NCBI GenBank assembly: GCA_029262375.1
Contig: JAJCZM010000049.1
Coordinates: 67,992 to 131,991, forward strand
Direction: 5' to 3'
From: Deltaproteobacteria bacterium
Lineage (GTDB): Bacteria; Desulfobacterota; Binatia; UBA1149; SPBQ01
DNA: 64,000 nucleotides
The translations under genes and the position numbers were made by a program. Below the pieces are notes generated by a model that was not told where the DNA came from, did not search any database, and worked only from the letters and a program-made list of their open reading frames with translations. Below, in pieces: positions 33,235 through 42,020 of this stretch. Position 1 is the stretch's first letter. The number at the start of each line of letters is the position of its first letter.

Positions 33235-34040
33235 CGTGCCATCCTCTTTGCGGTCGCAGAGAGGTCACGAACCTGCGCGTCCGCGTTACCGCTGCTATCG
33301 ATGTTGCGAAGTTTCTGCGACGGCCAGCGCGTGCGAATCCCGTCTCCGTCGTTTCCATGCGCGGCCACGTTGACGAGTTCGGATCGCGGTGCGGGTACGG
33401 CAATACCGTGACGTCCATTGCTATCGGCAGTGCCGCTGACGATCGCACCGGGCGAATTGATCGTGATGCCTTTGTACGCGTTCTCGTCGGCACGTAGTCC
33501 GAGAAAGCGACCGCCGCTGCCGAGTATGTGAATCCCGTTTCCGCCGTTGCGCTCGGCGACGATATCTTGAATGACCGCGCCCGCCTGGCGGATCAGGAAC
33601 CCTTGATATGAATTGCCCTTCGAGATGATTCGTTCGAGCCTCGCCAACGTGTTCGGCTTGGCTACCAAGACGCCGTAGGCAAACCCGACCACTTCACCGA
33701 GCCGCGGCGAGTAGCCGCCGACGATCACCGCTCCGCTGCTGCCGCCACGGTCGATCTTCAGCCCGAAGCCGCGGCCCTTGCCGACGATCGAGAGCCCATT
33801 GAGATTCAGCGAGATGGATTCGGCCGTATTGGCTGCACGCACCGCCAGGCCGTGAACGTCACAACGCGACGAGACGACCGGATCACCGACCTGCAGTACG
33901 GTGTCGCTCGCGACGACATCGCCGCATGCGCACGCGACACGCACACCATCGATGTCGTCACCGCAGAACTTGGCCTCGGCCACACCGATCGTCGCGGCCG
34001 CAATAGCCAACAAGAGCGAACATACACGCAGGGAACTCAT
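33231..34040 (-). CDS. Secreted right-handed parallel beta-helix protein
   Basis: The start is placed at 'MSSLRVCSLLLAIAAATIG', after AAGGTG, because it begins a signal peptide; the ORF-track start is 65 codons upstream and overlaps the LLM gene. It has 269 residues. The mature part has a three-Cys N-terminal segment ('FCGDDIDGVRVACACGDVV'). About eight pectate-lyase-like coils follow, such as 'NSYQGFLIRQAGAVIQDIVA', 'RNGGNGIHILGSGGRFLGLR' and 'ENAYKGITINSPGAIVSGTA'. This pattern is typical of NosD/parallel beta-helix proteins that bind or cleave polysaccharides. No catalytic residue set is evident. ATGA overlap with the 837-residue gene suggests a shared surface function. Confidence 0.75.
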   Translation of the reverse strand: MSSLRVCSLLLAIAAATIGVAEAKFCGDDIDGVRVACACGDVVASDTVLQVGDPVVSSRCDVHGLAVRAANTAESISLNLNGLSIVGKGRGFGLKIDRGGSSGAVIVGGYSPRLGEVVGFAYGVLVAKPNTLARLERIISKGNSYQGFLIRQAGAVIQDIVAERNGGNGIHILGSGGRFLGLRADENAYKGITINSPGAIVSGTADSNGRHGIAVPAPRSELVNVAAHGNDGDGIRTRWPSQKLRNIDSSGNADAQVRDLSATAKRMAR

Positions 34041-34096
34041 GTAGGCACCTTCGCGCGCCGGCCCGCCTGGGTCAATTAATCCCCACCCGAGGCCGC

Positions 34097-35068
34097 TCAG
34101 CGAACCGCCGGAAAGACGTCCTTCATGAAGACCTCCGCCTGCGATCTGCCACTGCCCACAGACGCGATGTCGCAGAAGTAGAAGACCAAGCCATCCACGC
34201 CCTTCTCTTTCCAACTGCCGATGAAGTCGCCGCACTCTTGACGGGATCCTTTGCAGCCGACGAACGAGAGGAGGCGGTCGCGGTCCATTTCTTGATCCTT
34301 GATCGTCTCGAAGAAGCCGTCGAGTTCGTCATCGTTGTCAAAACACAGCCCGTTGGCCATCGCGGTACAGCGAATTTCATCGAAGTCGCGACCGACATCG
34401 AGACAGTGCGACTTCAGGATCTCCACCGTCTCGTCGTACTCGCCAATCGAGCCGTTGTAATTCCAAACGTCGGCATACTTGGCGACCAACTTGAGAAGCA
34501 CTTTCTTGCCGCGACCGCCGATCCACACAGGCGGATTGGGCGACTGTACCGGCTTCGGTTCGCAAATCGCGTCTACGAGTTTGTAGTGATTACCATCGAA
34601 GTCGGCACGCTCGTCGCGCCACATGCGACGTAGCACTTCCAGTGCTTCTTCCAACCGATACAGCCGCTCACGCACCGTACGGAAGTCGTAACCGAACGCA
34701 CGAAACTCCTCGTCGAACCAGCCGGACCCGAGTCCAACATTCAAACGACCGCCGGAAGCCACATCGACGCAGGACGAGATCTTCGCCAGTAGCGCCGGCT
34801 CGCGATACTGAACGCAGGTCACAATCTGACCGATGCGAGCGCGCTCGGTGATTTCAGCCAGCGTGGCCATCAACGTCCACGCTTCGAACGTGGCCTCGAC
34901 CTTCTTGCTCGGGAACGTGTGAAAATGGTCCCAGACCCACAGCGAATCCCAACCGTCGGCGTCGAGTTGTTTCGAAACACGACGAAAGGTCTCCCACTTC
35001 GCCTGCGCACCATCGACGCCCATCAGATCGTAGCGCCACCCTTGCGGTACCAGTGTGCCGAATTCCAT
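34097..35068 (-). CDS. LLM-class (F420/FMN-dependent luciferase-like) oxidoreductase
   Basis: 323 residues with an ATG start. This is a TIM-barrel protein of the bacterial luciferase superfamily: 'WDSLWVWDHFHTFPSKKVE', 'TERARIGQIVTCVQYREPAL', 'LAKISSCVDVASGGRLNVGL', 'GSGWFDEEFRAFGYDFRTVR' and 'PPVWIGGRGKKVLLKLVAKY'. The N-terminal 'FGTLVPQGWR' and 'GLGSGWFDEEF' are characteristic of the F420-dependent branch, so F420 is more likely than FMN. The oxidised substrate is unknown. It lies 56 bases upstream of the beta-helix gene on the same strand, but the functional link to secreted proteins is unclear; proximity may be incidental. Confidence 0.88.
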   Translation of the reverse strand: MEFGTLVPQGWRYDLMGVDGAQAKWETFRRVSKQLDADGWDSLWVWDHFHTFPSKKVEATFEAWTLMATLAEITERARIGQIVTCVQYREPALLAKISSCVDVASGGRLNVGLGSGWFDEEFRAFGYDFRTVRERLYRLEEALEVLRRMWRDERADFDGNHYKLVDAICEPKPVQSPNPPVWIGGRGKKVLLKLVAKYADVWNYNGSIGEYDETVEILKSHCLDVGRDFDEIRCTAMANGLCFDNDDELDGFFETIKDQEMDRDRLLSFVGCKGSRQECGDFIGSWKEKGVDGLVFYFCDIASVGSGRSQAEVFMKDVFPAVR

Positions 35069-35293
35069 CTTTAGCTACTCCTCGCTTGCCTGGTCCGTGT
35101 TGATTTCGCGGCTTGGAGTTTGGCGTGTACCGGCTCGGCAGGCGCAAACCAAACCGACTGCCGGCCACGCAGCTGTATGGCGCAGCCGTACGACGAAGCT
35201 CTGTGAGGCCGCTCCACAAAGAAGCTCGACGAGGTCGAGCAAGAAACATCGCCCACGGGTTGCAGTGACGACAGCGCCACCTATCGTGGTGGT

Positions 35294-36883
35294 GTGTTTC
35301 GTTTCCGAGCCGCCAGCCCTGCCGTGTCGCGTACACGGATCGTCATCTTTCTTTGCGCCGTCGCGCTACTGGCAGCAGTAACCACCATCGCCGATCCGGG
35401 CAACGTGCTTGGGCTGCGTAAGATCAGCGACGATCACGGCAGCTTCAACGGCGATCCCGACCCCGGCGACTGGTTCGGATACTCGGTCACATCGATGGGC
35501 GACCTCAACGGCGACGGACGTCCCGACATCGCCGTCGGCGCACCATTTCAAGATGACGGTCCCGGCGACGACAGCGGCGCGGTGTGGATTCTCTTTCTCA
35601 ACGCCGACGGCAAGGTCGGCTCCGAACAGAAAATCAGTTCAGAAGCAGGCGGATTCCAAGGCTTCCTCGACCCCGGCGACGAGTTCGGCGCGTCGGTAGC
35701 GCGCATCGCCGATCTCGACGGCAATGGCGTAGACGATCTAGCAGTCGGCGCACCGGCCGATGACGACGGTGGCGAGAACGCCGGCGCGGTTTGGATCCTA
35801 TTTCTCGACAGCGACGGCACCGTCATCGACGAGGCGAAGATCAGCGATGTCTTCGGCGGCCTCGCGCAGAACCTTATAGCCGGCGATTTCTTCGGTCTTT
35901 CCGTTACTTCACTTGGCGACTTCGATGGGGACGGCACCGATGACCTGGCCGTTGGAGCGCCTCTCGACGACGACGGCGACGGCGTCGACGTCGGCGCGTT
36001 CTACGTTCTATTCCTCAACGACGACGGGACGGTGCGCGACGAGGTGAAAGTCAGCGACTTGGCCGGCAACTTCAAAGGGACTATCAATGAGGGCGATTGG
36101 TTCGGCCACGGGATCACGCTTATCGGTGACCTCGACGCCGACGGAACGATCGATCTCGCCGTCGGCGCACCGCTCGACAACGACGGCGACGACGCCGACT
36201 CCGGCGCCATCTGGATTCTCTTCATGAACCCAGACGGTACCGTGCGCGCGCATCAGAAGATCAGCGACAAAGAAGGCGGCTCGATCGATTTCTTCAATCT
36301 GCGACCTGCCGATCTGTTCGGCTACGATGTCTCGGCACCGGGCGACCTCAACGGGGACGGCATTCCGGACGTCGTCGTCGGCACGCCGCTCGACGACGAC
36401 GGCAGCGGCGCAGACCTGGGTGCGCTGCGATTCCTGTTTCTCAATACCGACGGCACCGTCAAAGGTGCCACGAAGATCAGCAGAACCACGGGCGGCATCA
36501 ATCCGGATATTATCGCGGGCGATGCGTTCGGGAGTTCGGTCGCGATGATTGGCGACCTCGACGGCGACGGATTCAACGACGTTGTCGCGGGCGCACCGCG
36601 CGACAACGACGGCGGCGGCGTAGACAGCGGCGCGGTCTGGGTTCTGTTCCTCGAGGGTTTCAACGAGAGCTGCGGCGATGCGACCGAGGACTCGACCATC
36701 ACCGTGACCGACGCCTTGGTCGCGCTCAATGCGTCGGTCGCCTTGACCGAGTGCGCACTGTGCCTGTGCGATGTGGACGATAGCGGTGTGGTCACGGCGA
36801 GCGACGCACTCATCCTGCTCAGTATCTCAGTCGGCTTGCCGTTCGATCTCGCATGCCCCCTCTGTGAGCCACAGCAACCGTAA
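35294..36883 (+). CDS. Secreted FG-GAP/integrin-alpha-like repeat protein with dockerin-like tail
   Basis: A GTG start gives 529 residues; signal peptide 'IVIFLCAVALLAAVTTIA'. Six FG-GAP repeats of about 66 residues follow, each with a calcium loop such as 'GDLNGDGRPDIAVGAPFQDD', 'ADLDGNGVDDLAVGAP' and 'GDLDGDGFNDVVAGAP', preceded by 'GDWFGYSV' or 'GDEFGASV'. They form a beta-propeller like the integrin alpha head. The tail has two short helix-loop units bounded by Cys: 'ITVTDALVALNASVAL...C' and 'CDVDDSGVVTASDALILL'. These resemble type I dockerin repeats, with Asp/Asn loop residues. The protein at 54365 carries the same tail. It is likely cell-surface and calcium-binding. The next gene starts 22 bases downstream. 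Confidence 0.85.
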   Translation: MFRFRAASPAVSRTRIVIFLCAVALLAAVTTIADPGNVLGLRKISDDHGSFNGDPDPGDWFGYSVTSMGDLNGDGRPDIAVGAPFQDDGPGDDSGAVWILFLNADGKVGSEQKISSEAGGFQGFLDPGDEFGASVARIADLDGNGVDDLAVGAPADDDGGENAGAVWILFLDSDGTVIDEAKISDVFGGLAQNLIAGDFFGLSVTSLGDFDGDGTDDLAVGAPLDDDGDGVDVGAFYVLFLNDDGTVRDEVKVSDLAGNFKGTINEGDWFGHGITLIGDLDADGTIDLAVGAPLDNDGDDADSGAIWILFMNPDGTVRAHQKISDKEGGSIDFFNLRPADLFGYDVSAPGDLNGDGIPDVVVGTPLDDDGSGADLGALRFLFLNTDGTVKGATKISRTTGGINPDIIAGDAFGSSVAMIGDLDGDGFNDVVAGAPRDNDGGGVDSGAVWVLFLEGFNESCGDATEDSTITVTDALVALNASVALTECALCLCDVDDSGVVTASDALILLSISVGLPFDLACPLCEPQQP

Positions 36884-36905
36884 ACACCCGCGAACCGGTC
36901 CCCTT

Positions 36906-37454
36906 ATGCAGCCACTCGTCGTTCACCCCTCTTGCACGACTCACACCGCCAACTTTGCGCTCGAGGCCGGCGTGACCGGCCATAGCGACGACGCTCTCAC
37001 GCTGCGCTATCGCCTCAGTGGGCCGCTCGAGCGACTCGTCATTCCGGCGTCCGTCTCGGCGCCCGCGCAAGCGAACTTCACAACGAACCTCTGGGAACAC
37101 ACCTGCTTCGAGTGCTTCGTGCGCGGCGACGGCGCCGACTCCTACCACGAGCTGAATTTCTCGCCTTGCGGCGCCTGGGCGGCATTCGCCTTCGCGGGCT
37201 ATCGCGACGGCGCTGCGATGAACCCGTGGCCGGCCGCTCCGACCATAGAGCGAAGCGATGACGGCCGAACTCTCGAACTCAGCGCGACGGTCGCGCTCGC
37301 GTCGATGTCCGACCGCTATGCGAAGGCCGGCCTCTCGCTGGCGCTGACGACGGTACTCGAGCACGACGACGGCTCCCTCTCCTATTGGGCGCTCGAACAT
37401 CCGAGCGACGCCCCCGACTTCCATCATCGCGACGGCTTCACGCTTTGCGTGTAG
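36906..37454 (+). CDS. DOMON-like domain protein
   Basis: The start is placed at 'MQPLVVHPSCTTHTANFALE' (182 residues), because the first 45 codons of the ORF-track frame overlap the previous gene. The diagnostic stretch is 'TNLWEHTCFECFVRGDGADS' then 'YHELNFSPCGAWAAFAFAGY', matching the DOMON-like family (Leu-Trp-x-His-Thr-Cys-Phe-Glu and Phe-x-Phe-Ser-Pro-x-Gly-x-Trp-Ala-Ala). A final strand pair follows, 'YWALEHPSDAPDFHHRDGF'. Such beta-sandwich proteins have no assigned biochemical role; relatives bind sugars or haem. It has no signal peptide. It lies between the FG-GAP gene and the NamZ-type gene on the same strand, 22 and 35 bases away. Confidence 0.8.
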   Translation: MQPLVVHPSCTTHTANFALEAGVTGHSDDALTLRYRLSGPLERLVIPASVSAPAQANFTTNLWEHTCFECFVRGDGADSYHELNFSPCGAWAAFAFAGYRDGAAMNPWPAAPTIERSDDGRTLELSATVALASMSDRYAKAGLSLALTTVLEHDDGSLSYWALEHPSDAPDFHHRDGFTLCV

Positions 37455-37489
37455 AAGCCGGGTCTCCGACATGAGAAACTGAACGGGCC

Positions 37490-38707
37490 GTGATTACCGG
37501 GCTCGATCGACTACTGGCTGACGCCGAACTCAGGTCCGCTCTGCGCGGCCGCCGCACGGCACTGCTCGCGCACCCGGCGTCGGTCACGCCCCAATTGACG
37601 CATTCGCTGGACGCGCTCGCGGCGCTCGACGACATCTCGTTGTCAGCGGCAATGGGACCTCAGCACGGACTGCGCGGCGACAAGCAAGACAATATGGTGG
37701 AGTCGCGCGACTACACCGACCCGAAGCACGGCGTCCCCGTGTTCAGTCTTTATGGTGAAGTGCGCCGTCCGACAGCGCAGATGCTCGACTCGTTCGATGT
37801 ACTGCTGGTGGACCTGCAAGACCTGGGCTGTCGCATCTACACGTTCGTGACGACACTGCTCTACGTGCTCGAGGCGGCCGCGGAGCACGACAAAGAAGTT
37901 TGGATACTGGACCGACCGAATCCCGTAGGTCGTCCGGTCGAAGGGCTACGACTGCGAGAAGGATTCGAGAGTTTCGTAGGCGCCGGTCCCATGCCGATGC
38001 GACACGGCATGACGATGGCCGAGCTCGCGCGTTGGTTCGTCAGTCACTTCAATCTCGACGTCGCATATCGCGTGGTCGAGATGCACGACTGGCAACCAAC
38101 CGATCCGTGGCCGATCGGGCGTATTGGGCCTACGGGGCCGCGCGAATCTCGTAGTTGGGTAAACCCGAGTCCGAATGCGCCCAACCTCTCGATGGCGCGC
38201 GCCTATGCGGGAACCGTGATGCTCGAAGGCACGACGCTGTCCGAAGGACGCGGCACGACGCGCCCGCTTGAAGTCGTAGGCGCTCCGGACATCGACGCCG
38301 AAGCGCTGCTCGCCAAGATGCACGCGCTCGCGCCGTCGTGGCTCGACGGATGTAGTCTGCGCCCATGTTGGTTCGAGCCCACGTTCCACAAGCACGTTGG
38401 TAGCTTGTGTAACGGCCTACAGATCCATGTGGACCACGCGCGCTATGATCACGATAGCTTTCGGCCGTGGCGTCTCGTCGCGCTTGCGTTCAAAGCGTTG
38501 CGCGCACTTTCGCCCGACTACGAGATCTGGCGCGATTTTCCGTATGAGTACGAAACCGATCGGCTGGCCATCGATGTGATCAACGGCGGGCCACTGCTGC
38601 GCGAATGGGTCGACGACGACGGTGCCACGGCCGCCGACCTCGACGCGGCTGCGCGCGAGGACGAAGCGTCCTGGCAGGCCGAGCGCACCGAATTCCTCAT
38701 TTACTAG
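37490..38707 (+). CDS. DUF1343 family protein (NamZ-type exo-beta-N-acetylmuramidase)
   Basis: A GTG start gives 405 residues with no signal peptide. The N-terminal Rossmann-like domain has 'RRTALLAHPASVTPQLTHSL', the conserved 'MGPQHGLRGDKQDN' (family: GPEHGxxG), 'YGEVRRPTAQMLDSFDVLLV' and 'DLQDLGCRIYTFVTTLLYVL'. Then come 'WILDRPNPVGRPVEG' and 'LEGTTLSEGRGTTRPLEVVG', both strong family markers. The Bacillus NamZ enzyme releases terminal N-acetylmuramic acid in cell-wall recycling; its catalytic His and Glu/Asp fall in these conserved motifs. A cytoplasmic location implies recycling of imported muropeptide pieces or a non-wall substrate. The last 11 bases overlap convergently with the metallo-hydrolase gene. 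Confidence 0.85.
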   Translation: MITGLDRLLADAELRSALRGRRTALLAHPASVTPQLTHSLDALAALDDISLSAAMGPQHGLRGDKQDNMVESRDYTDPKHGVPVFSLYGEVRRPTAQMLDSFDVLLVDLQDLGCRIYTFVTTLLYVLEAAAEHDKEVWILDRPNPVGRPVEGLRLREGFESFVGAGPMPMRHGMTMAELARWFVSHFNLDVAYRVVEMHDWQPTDPWPIGRIGPTGPRESRSWVNPSPNAPNLSMARAYAGTVMLEGTTLSEGRGTTRPLEVVGAPDIDAEALLAKMHALAPSWLDGCSLRPCWFEPTFHKHVGSLCNGLQIHVDHARYDHDSFRPWRLVALAFKALRALSPDYEIWRDFPYEYETDRLAIDVINGGPLLREWVDDDGATAADLDAAAREDEASWQAERTEFLIY

Positions 38708-39776
38708 CTAGTTCGGCAGGACTTTCGCGCGGGCCGACTGCAGCCGTGTGCGCTGGTGACACGCCGAGCGGTTGATGACCAAGGCGCACGTCCAGTTGTG
38801 GAATACGCGCGAGCAGAGCACGTAGTTGCGCCAGGCTCTGTGCGCTTCGCGGCTTGTCGTCGGAGAACGTGCCCGGTTCGACACCGTAGTGCCAACCCCA
38901 AGCCGTATGGCTCGCATCGCCCGTGAGTAGAACCGGGCCCTCGGTTGTTCGCACCGCGAATGCCGTGCTTCCCGGCGAATGACCGGGAACATGCAGCGCC
39001 CACACCGAACCATCTCCGAACACATCGATCACGGCGGTGAACAAACCGCTTGGATCGCTAGCGAATTGCCATTCGTTGAGTGCGCCCAGATCACCGATGA
39101 GTCGGTCGGTAGTGCCGCGACTGAACATGTTGAGAAGCTTGCGCGCCTCCGTTTCGGCGGGTCCGGTATAGACGGGAGTATCGAGCGCTAGATCGGGCAG
39201 GCCCATGATGTGATCGAGATGGATGTGGGTGAGGAACACACCGGCCGGCTTGACCGACTTCTCGCGCATCCAGTTCGCCGTCGTCGTGCGCACCGTGAGC
39301 GCATCCGTGTTCATGGCGGTCTTGACGATCATGCTCAGGTGCGGATTCGTGTCAGGCTCGAGAAACTCCTCAGCCAATCCCGAGTCCACCAGGAACACTC
39401 CGAAGCGCGGGTGATCGAGCACGTGGAAGTAGATCTCGATCGACTCCGTTCGGTCTTGGAGTCCAGCCTCGATCGCGCGTGGGTGGTCGAGATTGAGAAG
39501 CCCGGATAGTGGAACTTTCCAATCGGCCGCCACCACCGTCTCGAAGCGGACAGGGCCGGGCTCGGCGAGGACAGCGAGCATTTCGTCGCCCGAAGCTACG
39601 CGTCCGAACTGGGACGGGGCCGTTGGGTGGCTGCTGGCTACACAGCCAGCGGCCAGGGCGGCCAGATACACAATCACCAGCACTGAAATCACGAGGCTGA
39701 GCGGCCGGCGGCAAAGGGGTTCGACTGCGTACATTTCGTCGTTCATGCGAAGAGCATCGTCCATCTTTCGATGCAT
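38697..39776 (-). CDS. MBL-fold metallo-hydrolase, lipoprotein-like
   Basis: 359 residues. The N-terminus is a hydrophobic export signal ending 'AALAAGC', so a lipoprotein is likely. The metallo-beta-lactamase fold is clear: 'FLTHIHLDHIMGLPDLAL' (HxHxDH), 'ALHVPGHSPGSTAFAV' (third His), 'VLLTGDASHTAWGWHY' (Asp and following residues) and the terminal His in 'LDVRLGHQPLG'. The spacing resembles AHL-lactonase/AttM-like enzymes, so lactone hydrolysis is possible but not shown. It is divergent from a LysR gene 35 bases away with a palindrome between, which suggests this gene is the regulator's target. The upstream start (39776) has AGGG 9 bases before it; 39764 is an alternative. Confidence 0.85.
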   Translation of the reverse strand: MHRKMDDALRMNDEMYAVEPLCRRPLSLVISVLVIVYLAALAAGCVASSHPTAPSQFGRVASGDEMLAVLAEPGPVRFETVVAADWKVPLSGLLNLDHPRAIEAGLQDRTESIEIYFHVLDHPRFGVFLVDSGLAEEFLEPDTNPHLSMIVKTAMNTDALTVRTTTANWMREKSVKPAGVFLTHIHLDHIMGLPDLALDTPVYTGPAETEARKLLNMFSRGTTDRLIGDLGALNEWQFASDPSGLFTAVIDVFGDGSVWALHVPGHSPGSTAFAVRTTEGPVLLTGDASHTAWGWHYGVEPGTFSDDKPRSAQSLAQLRALLARIPQLDVRLGHQPLGVSPAHTAAVGPRESPAELASK

Positions 39777-39791
39777 GACAATTCCCTAAAT

Positions 39792-39807
39792 TAGCATGCT
39801 AGTATGC
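39792..39807. promoter_or_regulatory. Palindromic LysR-type operator between divergent genes
   Basis: TAGCATGCTA is a perfect 10-base palindrome, and the larger GCATGCTAGTATGC is palindromic except for one base pair. It occupies the middle of the 35-base gap between the metallo-hydrolase and LysR genes, as expected for a LysR-regulated divergent pair. Confidence 0.6.
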
Positions 39808-39811
39808 ATTT

Positions 39812-40723
39812 ATGGATACACACACCGGCGCGGGCAATTTGTCGAACCTGGCATGGGAATGGGAAGACGCCCAAACCTTCCTGGTGGTCGCCGAGCAGCG
39901 CAGCTTCAGCGCCGCCGCGCGCTTCCTCGGACTCGGCCAGCCTACCATCAGCCGGCGTATCGCCAATATTGAGGAGAGACTCGGGTGTCGGCTTTTCCTG
40001 CGCGACAAACGAGGCGCGGAACTCACCGACGACGGCGCGCGTTTGCTGCCGGCGGCCGAGCAGATGGCGCGCTGGGCGGCCGAGTTCGATCGTCTCGCCC
40101 GCGGCGCGGAGGCCGAAGCGGAAGGCGTCGTACGTATTGCCGCACCGCCGGGCTTCGCGGTGGAGTTCCTGGCGCCTTTCGCTCGGCTGGCCCGCGAGCG
40201 GCTTCCGGCCGTAAGATTGGAGGTGCTGGCGGTCATCGACTACCTCGATCTCGCTCGCGGTGCCGCAGACCTGGCGATACGAACACGGCCGCCGACCGAG
40301 CCCGAGTTGACGGCGCTCGTCAGCATGCCTGTTGAAGTCGGCGTCTTTGCATCGCAGTCGTATGCGGCGTCGCTCCAGGCAGGCGCGCGACTGGCCGATA
40401 TCGATTGGATCACCTGGGCGTTCCCGTATGAGAATGTCGCACCCCGCCCACTGCTCGAAGCGGCGATCGAAAACTTCCAACCGATCTTCGCGTCCGACAA
40501 CTACCTCGTGCAGAAGAGTGCGCTCATCGAGGGGCTCGGCGCCATGATCCTCGAGCGCGGGCGTCATCCGCTCGCGCGTTCGCCCGAGGTGGTGGAACTC
40601 GCCATCGACATCGAACTACCGTCGGCCGAATTCCATCTGGTCTGCGCCACGAGCATGCAGTACGTCCCACGCGTTAAGGCGGTGGCCGATCTCCTGCTCG
40701 AACAACTCAACCAGCGGCAATAG
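39812..40723 (+). CDS. LysR-family transcriptional regulator
   Basis: 303 residues, the family's usual size. The N-terminal winged helix has 'DAQTFLVVAEQRSFSAAARF' and 'LGLGQPTISRRIANIEERLG', followed by 'CRLFLRDKRGAELTDDGARL'. The effector-binding part begins 'GVVRIAAPPGFAVEFLAPFA' and has the RD1/RD2 periplasmic-binding pattern ('DYLDLARGAADLAIRTRPP', 'ASDNYLVQKSALIEGLGAMI'). Such regulators sense small aromatic or acidic ligands. It is divergent from the metallo-hydrolase gene, with a palindrome in the gap. It probably autoregulates and controls that gene. Confidence 0.92.
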   Translation: MDTHTGAGNLSNLAWEWEDAQTFLVVAEQRSFSAAARFLGLGQPTISRRIANIEERLGCRLFLRDKRGAELTDDGARLLPAAEQMARWAAEFDRLARGAEAEAEGVVRIAAPPGFAVEFLAPFARLARERLPAVRLEVLAVIDYLDLARGAADLAIRTRPPTEPELTALVSMPVEVGVFASQSYAASLQAGARLADIDWITWAFPYENVAPRPLLEAAIENFQPIFASDNYLVQKSALIEGLGAMILERGRHPLARSPEVVELAIDIELPSAEFHLVCATSMQYVPRVKAVADLLLEQLNQRQ

Positions 40724-40799
40724 AACACCGACCGGCATCGTCAGACGAAGACGACTCATCGGCTGGCTTCCACCTTGCCCATGACGAACAGTGCAGACC

Positions 40800-42020
40800 A
40801 TGATTTCGTGTGATGAACGGTTCGCACTACCCGGCGGTGCGACGGCAATCGTGGCGGCACTCCTCGTGGTGCTGCCGGCCGCGATGTCGGGGTGCGACAA
40901 GGATAAGGAATCGGTCGAGAACGACCCGAATCGGCGCAATGGAGCGCCCGTCTATCGGCTTCAGTTGCAATCGCCCGTCTACACGATCGACAAGATTTAC
41001 AAGTCGATGCAGGGTCCGTCCGACATAGAGCGCATGCGGCTCGGCGGCGACTCGGAGGTCGAAGAGCTGGTATGGATGACCGGCTATCGCGCCGAGGTCA
41101 CGGACGCATCGGGCAACGAGCCGCGCTCTGCGGAATTCATGTGTCACAGCGCGATGGATACCCGCGACGACGTGTACCGGGCGAAATTCCCAACGGCGAT
41201 GCGTCTGCGCGGCAACCGACTATTCAGCGTGGATCAAGGAACGCTGGAGAACGTACTGCCGAGCGGCTTCGGCGTGCCACTGATGTCGTCGAGCGACCTT
41301 CTGGTCGCCACGCAAGTACTGAACCACAACGTCGAAGCGGACCCGTTCGAGGTTAGACAACGCGTCACCGTGGAATTCGTGCGCGATGTAGACCTGGCCA
41401 CTCCGCTCAAACCACTGATTCAGCACGGCATCTACGGTCTTGCACTGGTGGACGGTCCGGACGGATACATGGGTGTCGCGCCCGGTAGTGCCGACGAAAA
41501 ACGTCACGGCCCGGGATGTTCGATCGCCGAAGACGTCGGGCACCCCGGCGGTTTGGTTCTCGATAAACACGGTCGACGCTTCTCATCGTTCTGGGTCGTT
41601 CCCCCCGGGCGCCATACGTACCACACGCGCGTGACCGACCACCTGGGTCTTCCGTACGACACCACCGTGCACTACGCGGCGGCACATCTGCATCCGTTCG
41701 CGACGTCGCTCGAGTTGTACGACATCACATCGTCTCGATCGGTGATCAAGCTGACTGCGACCGCAAGCGCCAACGGCACCGGTCTGGCCGAGGTGGAAAG
41801 TTACTCGAGTGCCGACGGGGCTGCGTTGTACGCGGGGCACGAGTACGACCTCATCGCCGAGTACGACAACACGTCACGCGTGGCGCAGGACGCAATGGCA
41901 ACGATGCTTCTGTACGTACTCGTTCGCGACTTAGAGTTCAGCAAGCCTGACGGCGACCCGGCGAAGGAATCGATCTGGGAACAGGTCGACGCGGGGCCGT
42001 TGGCTCAGAAGTTGAACTGA
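40800..42020 (+). CDS. Lipoprotein with PHM-like (copper type II monooxygenase) fold, putative
   Basis: ATG start (GTG at 40791 would add three codons), about 406 residues. The lipoprotein signal is 'AALLVVLPAAMSGC'. Weak but consistent elements of the two-domain peptidylglycine hydroxylating monooxygenase fold are visible. 'AEFMCHSAMDT' sits where the first metal His region lies. 'LLVATQVLNHNVEADPFEVR' resembles the 'LLQVHYNN' strand. 'FWVVPPGRHTYHTRV' and 'VHYAAAHLHPFATSLELYD' resemble the His-x-His copper strand of domain 2. No standard Met ligand could be placed. Similar Cu-fold proteins occur as lipoproteins in several bacteria. A structural, non-enzymatic role remains possible. It overlaps the convergent ExeA-like gene by 16 bases. 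Confidence 0.45.
   Translation: MISCDERFALPGGATAIVAALLVVLPAAMSGCDKDKESVENDPNRRNGAPVYRLQLQSPVYTIDKIYKSMQGPSDIERMRLGGDSEVEELVWMTGYRAEVTDASGNEPRSAEFMCHSAMDTRDDVYRAKFPTAMRLRGNRLFSVDQGTLENVLPSGFGVPLMSSSDLLVATQVLNHNVEADPFEVRQRVTVEFVRDVDLATPLKPLIQHGIYGLALVDGPDGYMGVAPGSADEKRHGPGCSIAEDVGHPGGLVLDKHGRRFSSFWVVPPGRHTYHTRVTDHLGLPYDTTVHYAAAHLHPFATSLELYDITSSRSVIKLTATASANGTGLAEVESYSSADGAALYAGHEYDLIAEYDNTSRVAQDAMATMLLYVLVRDLEFSKPDGDPAKESIWEQVDAGPLAQKLN

Noticed and set aside
35400-36650. Periodic DNA repeats in the FG-GAP gene as a possible CRISPR or VNTR array
   Set aside because: The periodicity of about 200 bases is explained by six protein repeats; the units are diverged at the DNA level and have no constant spacer.
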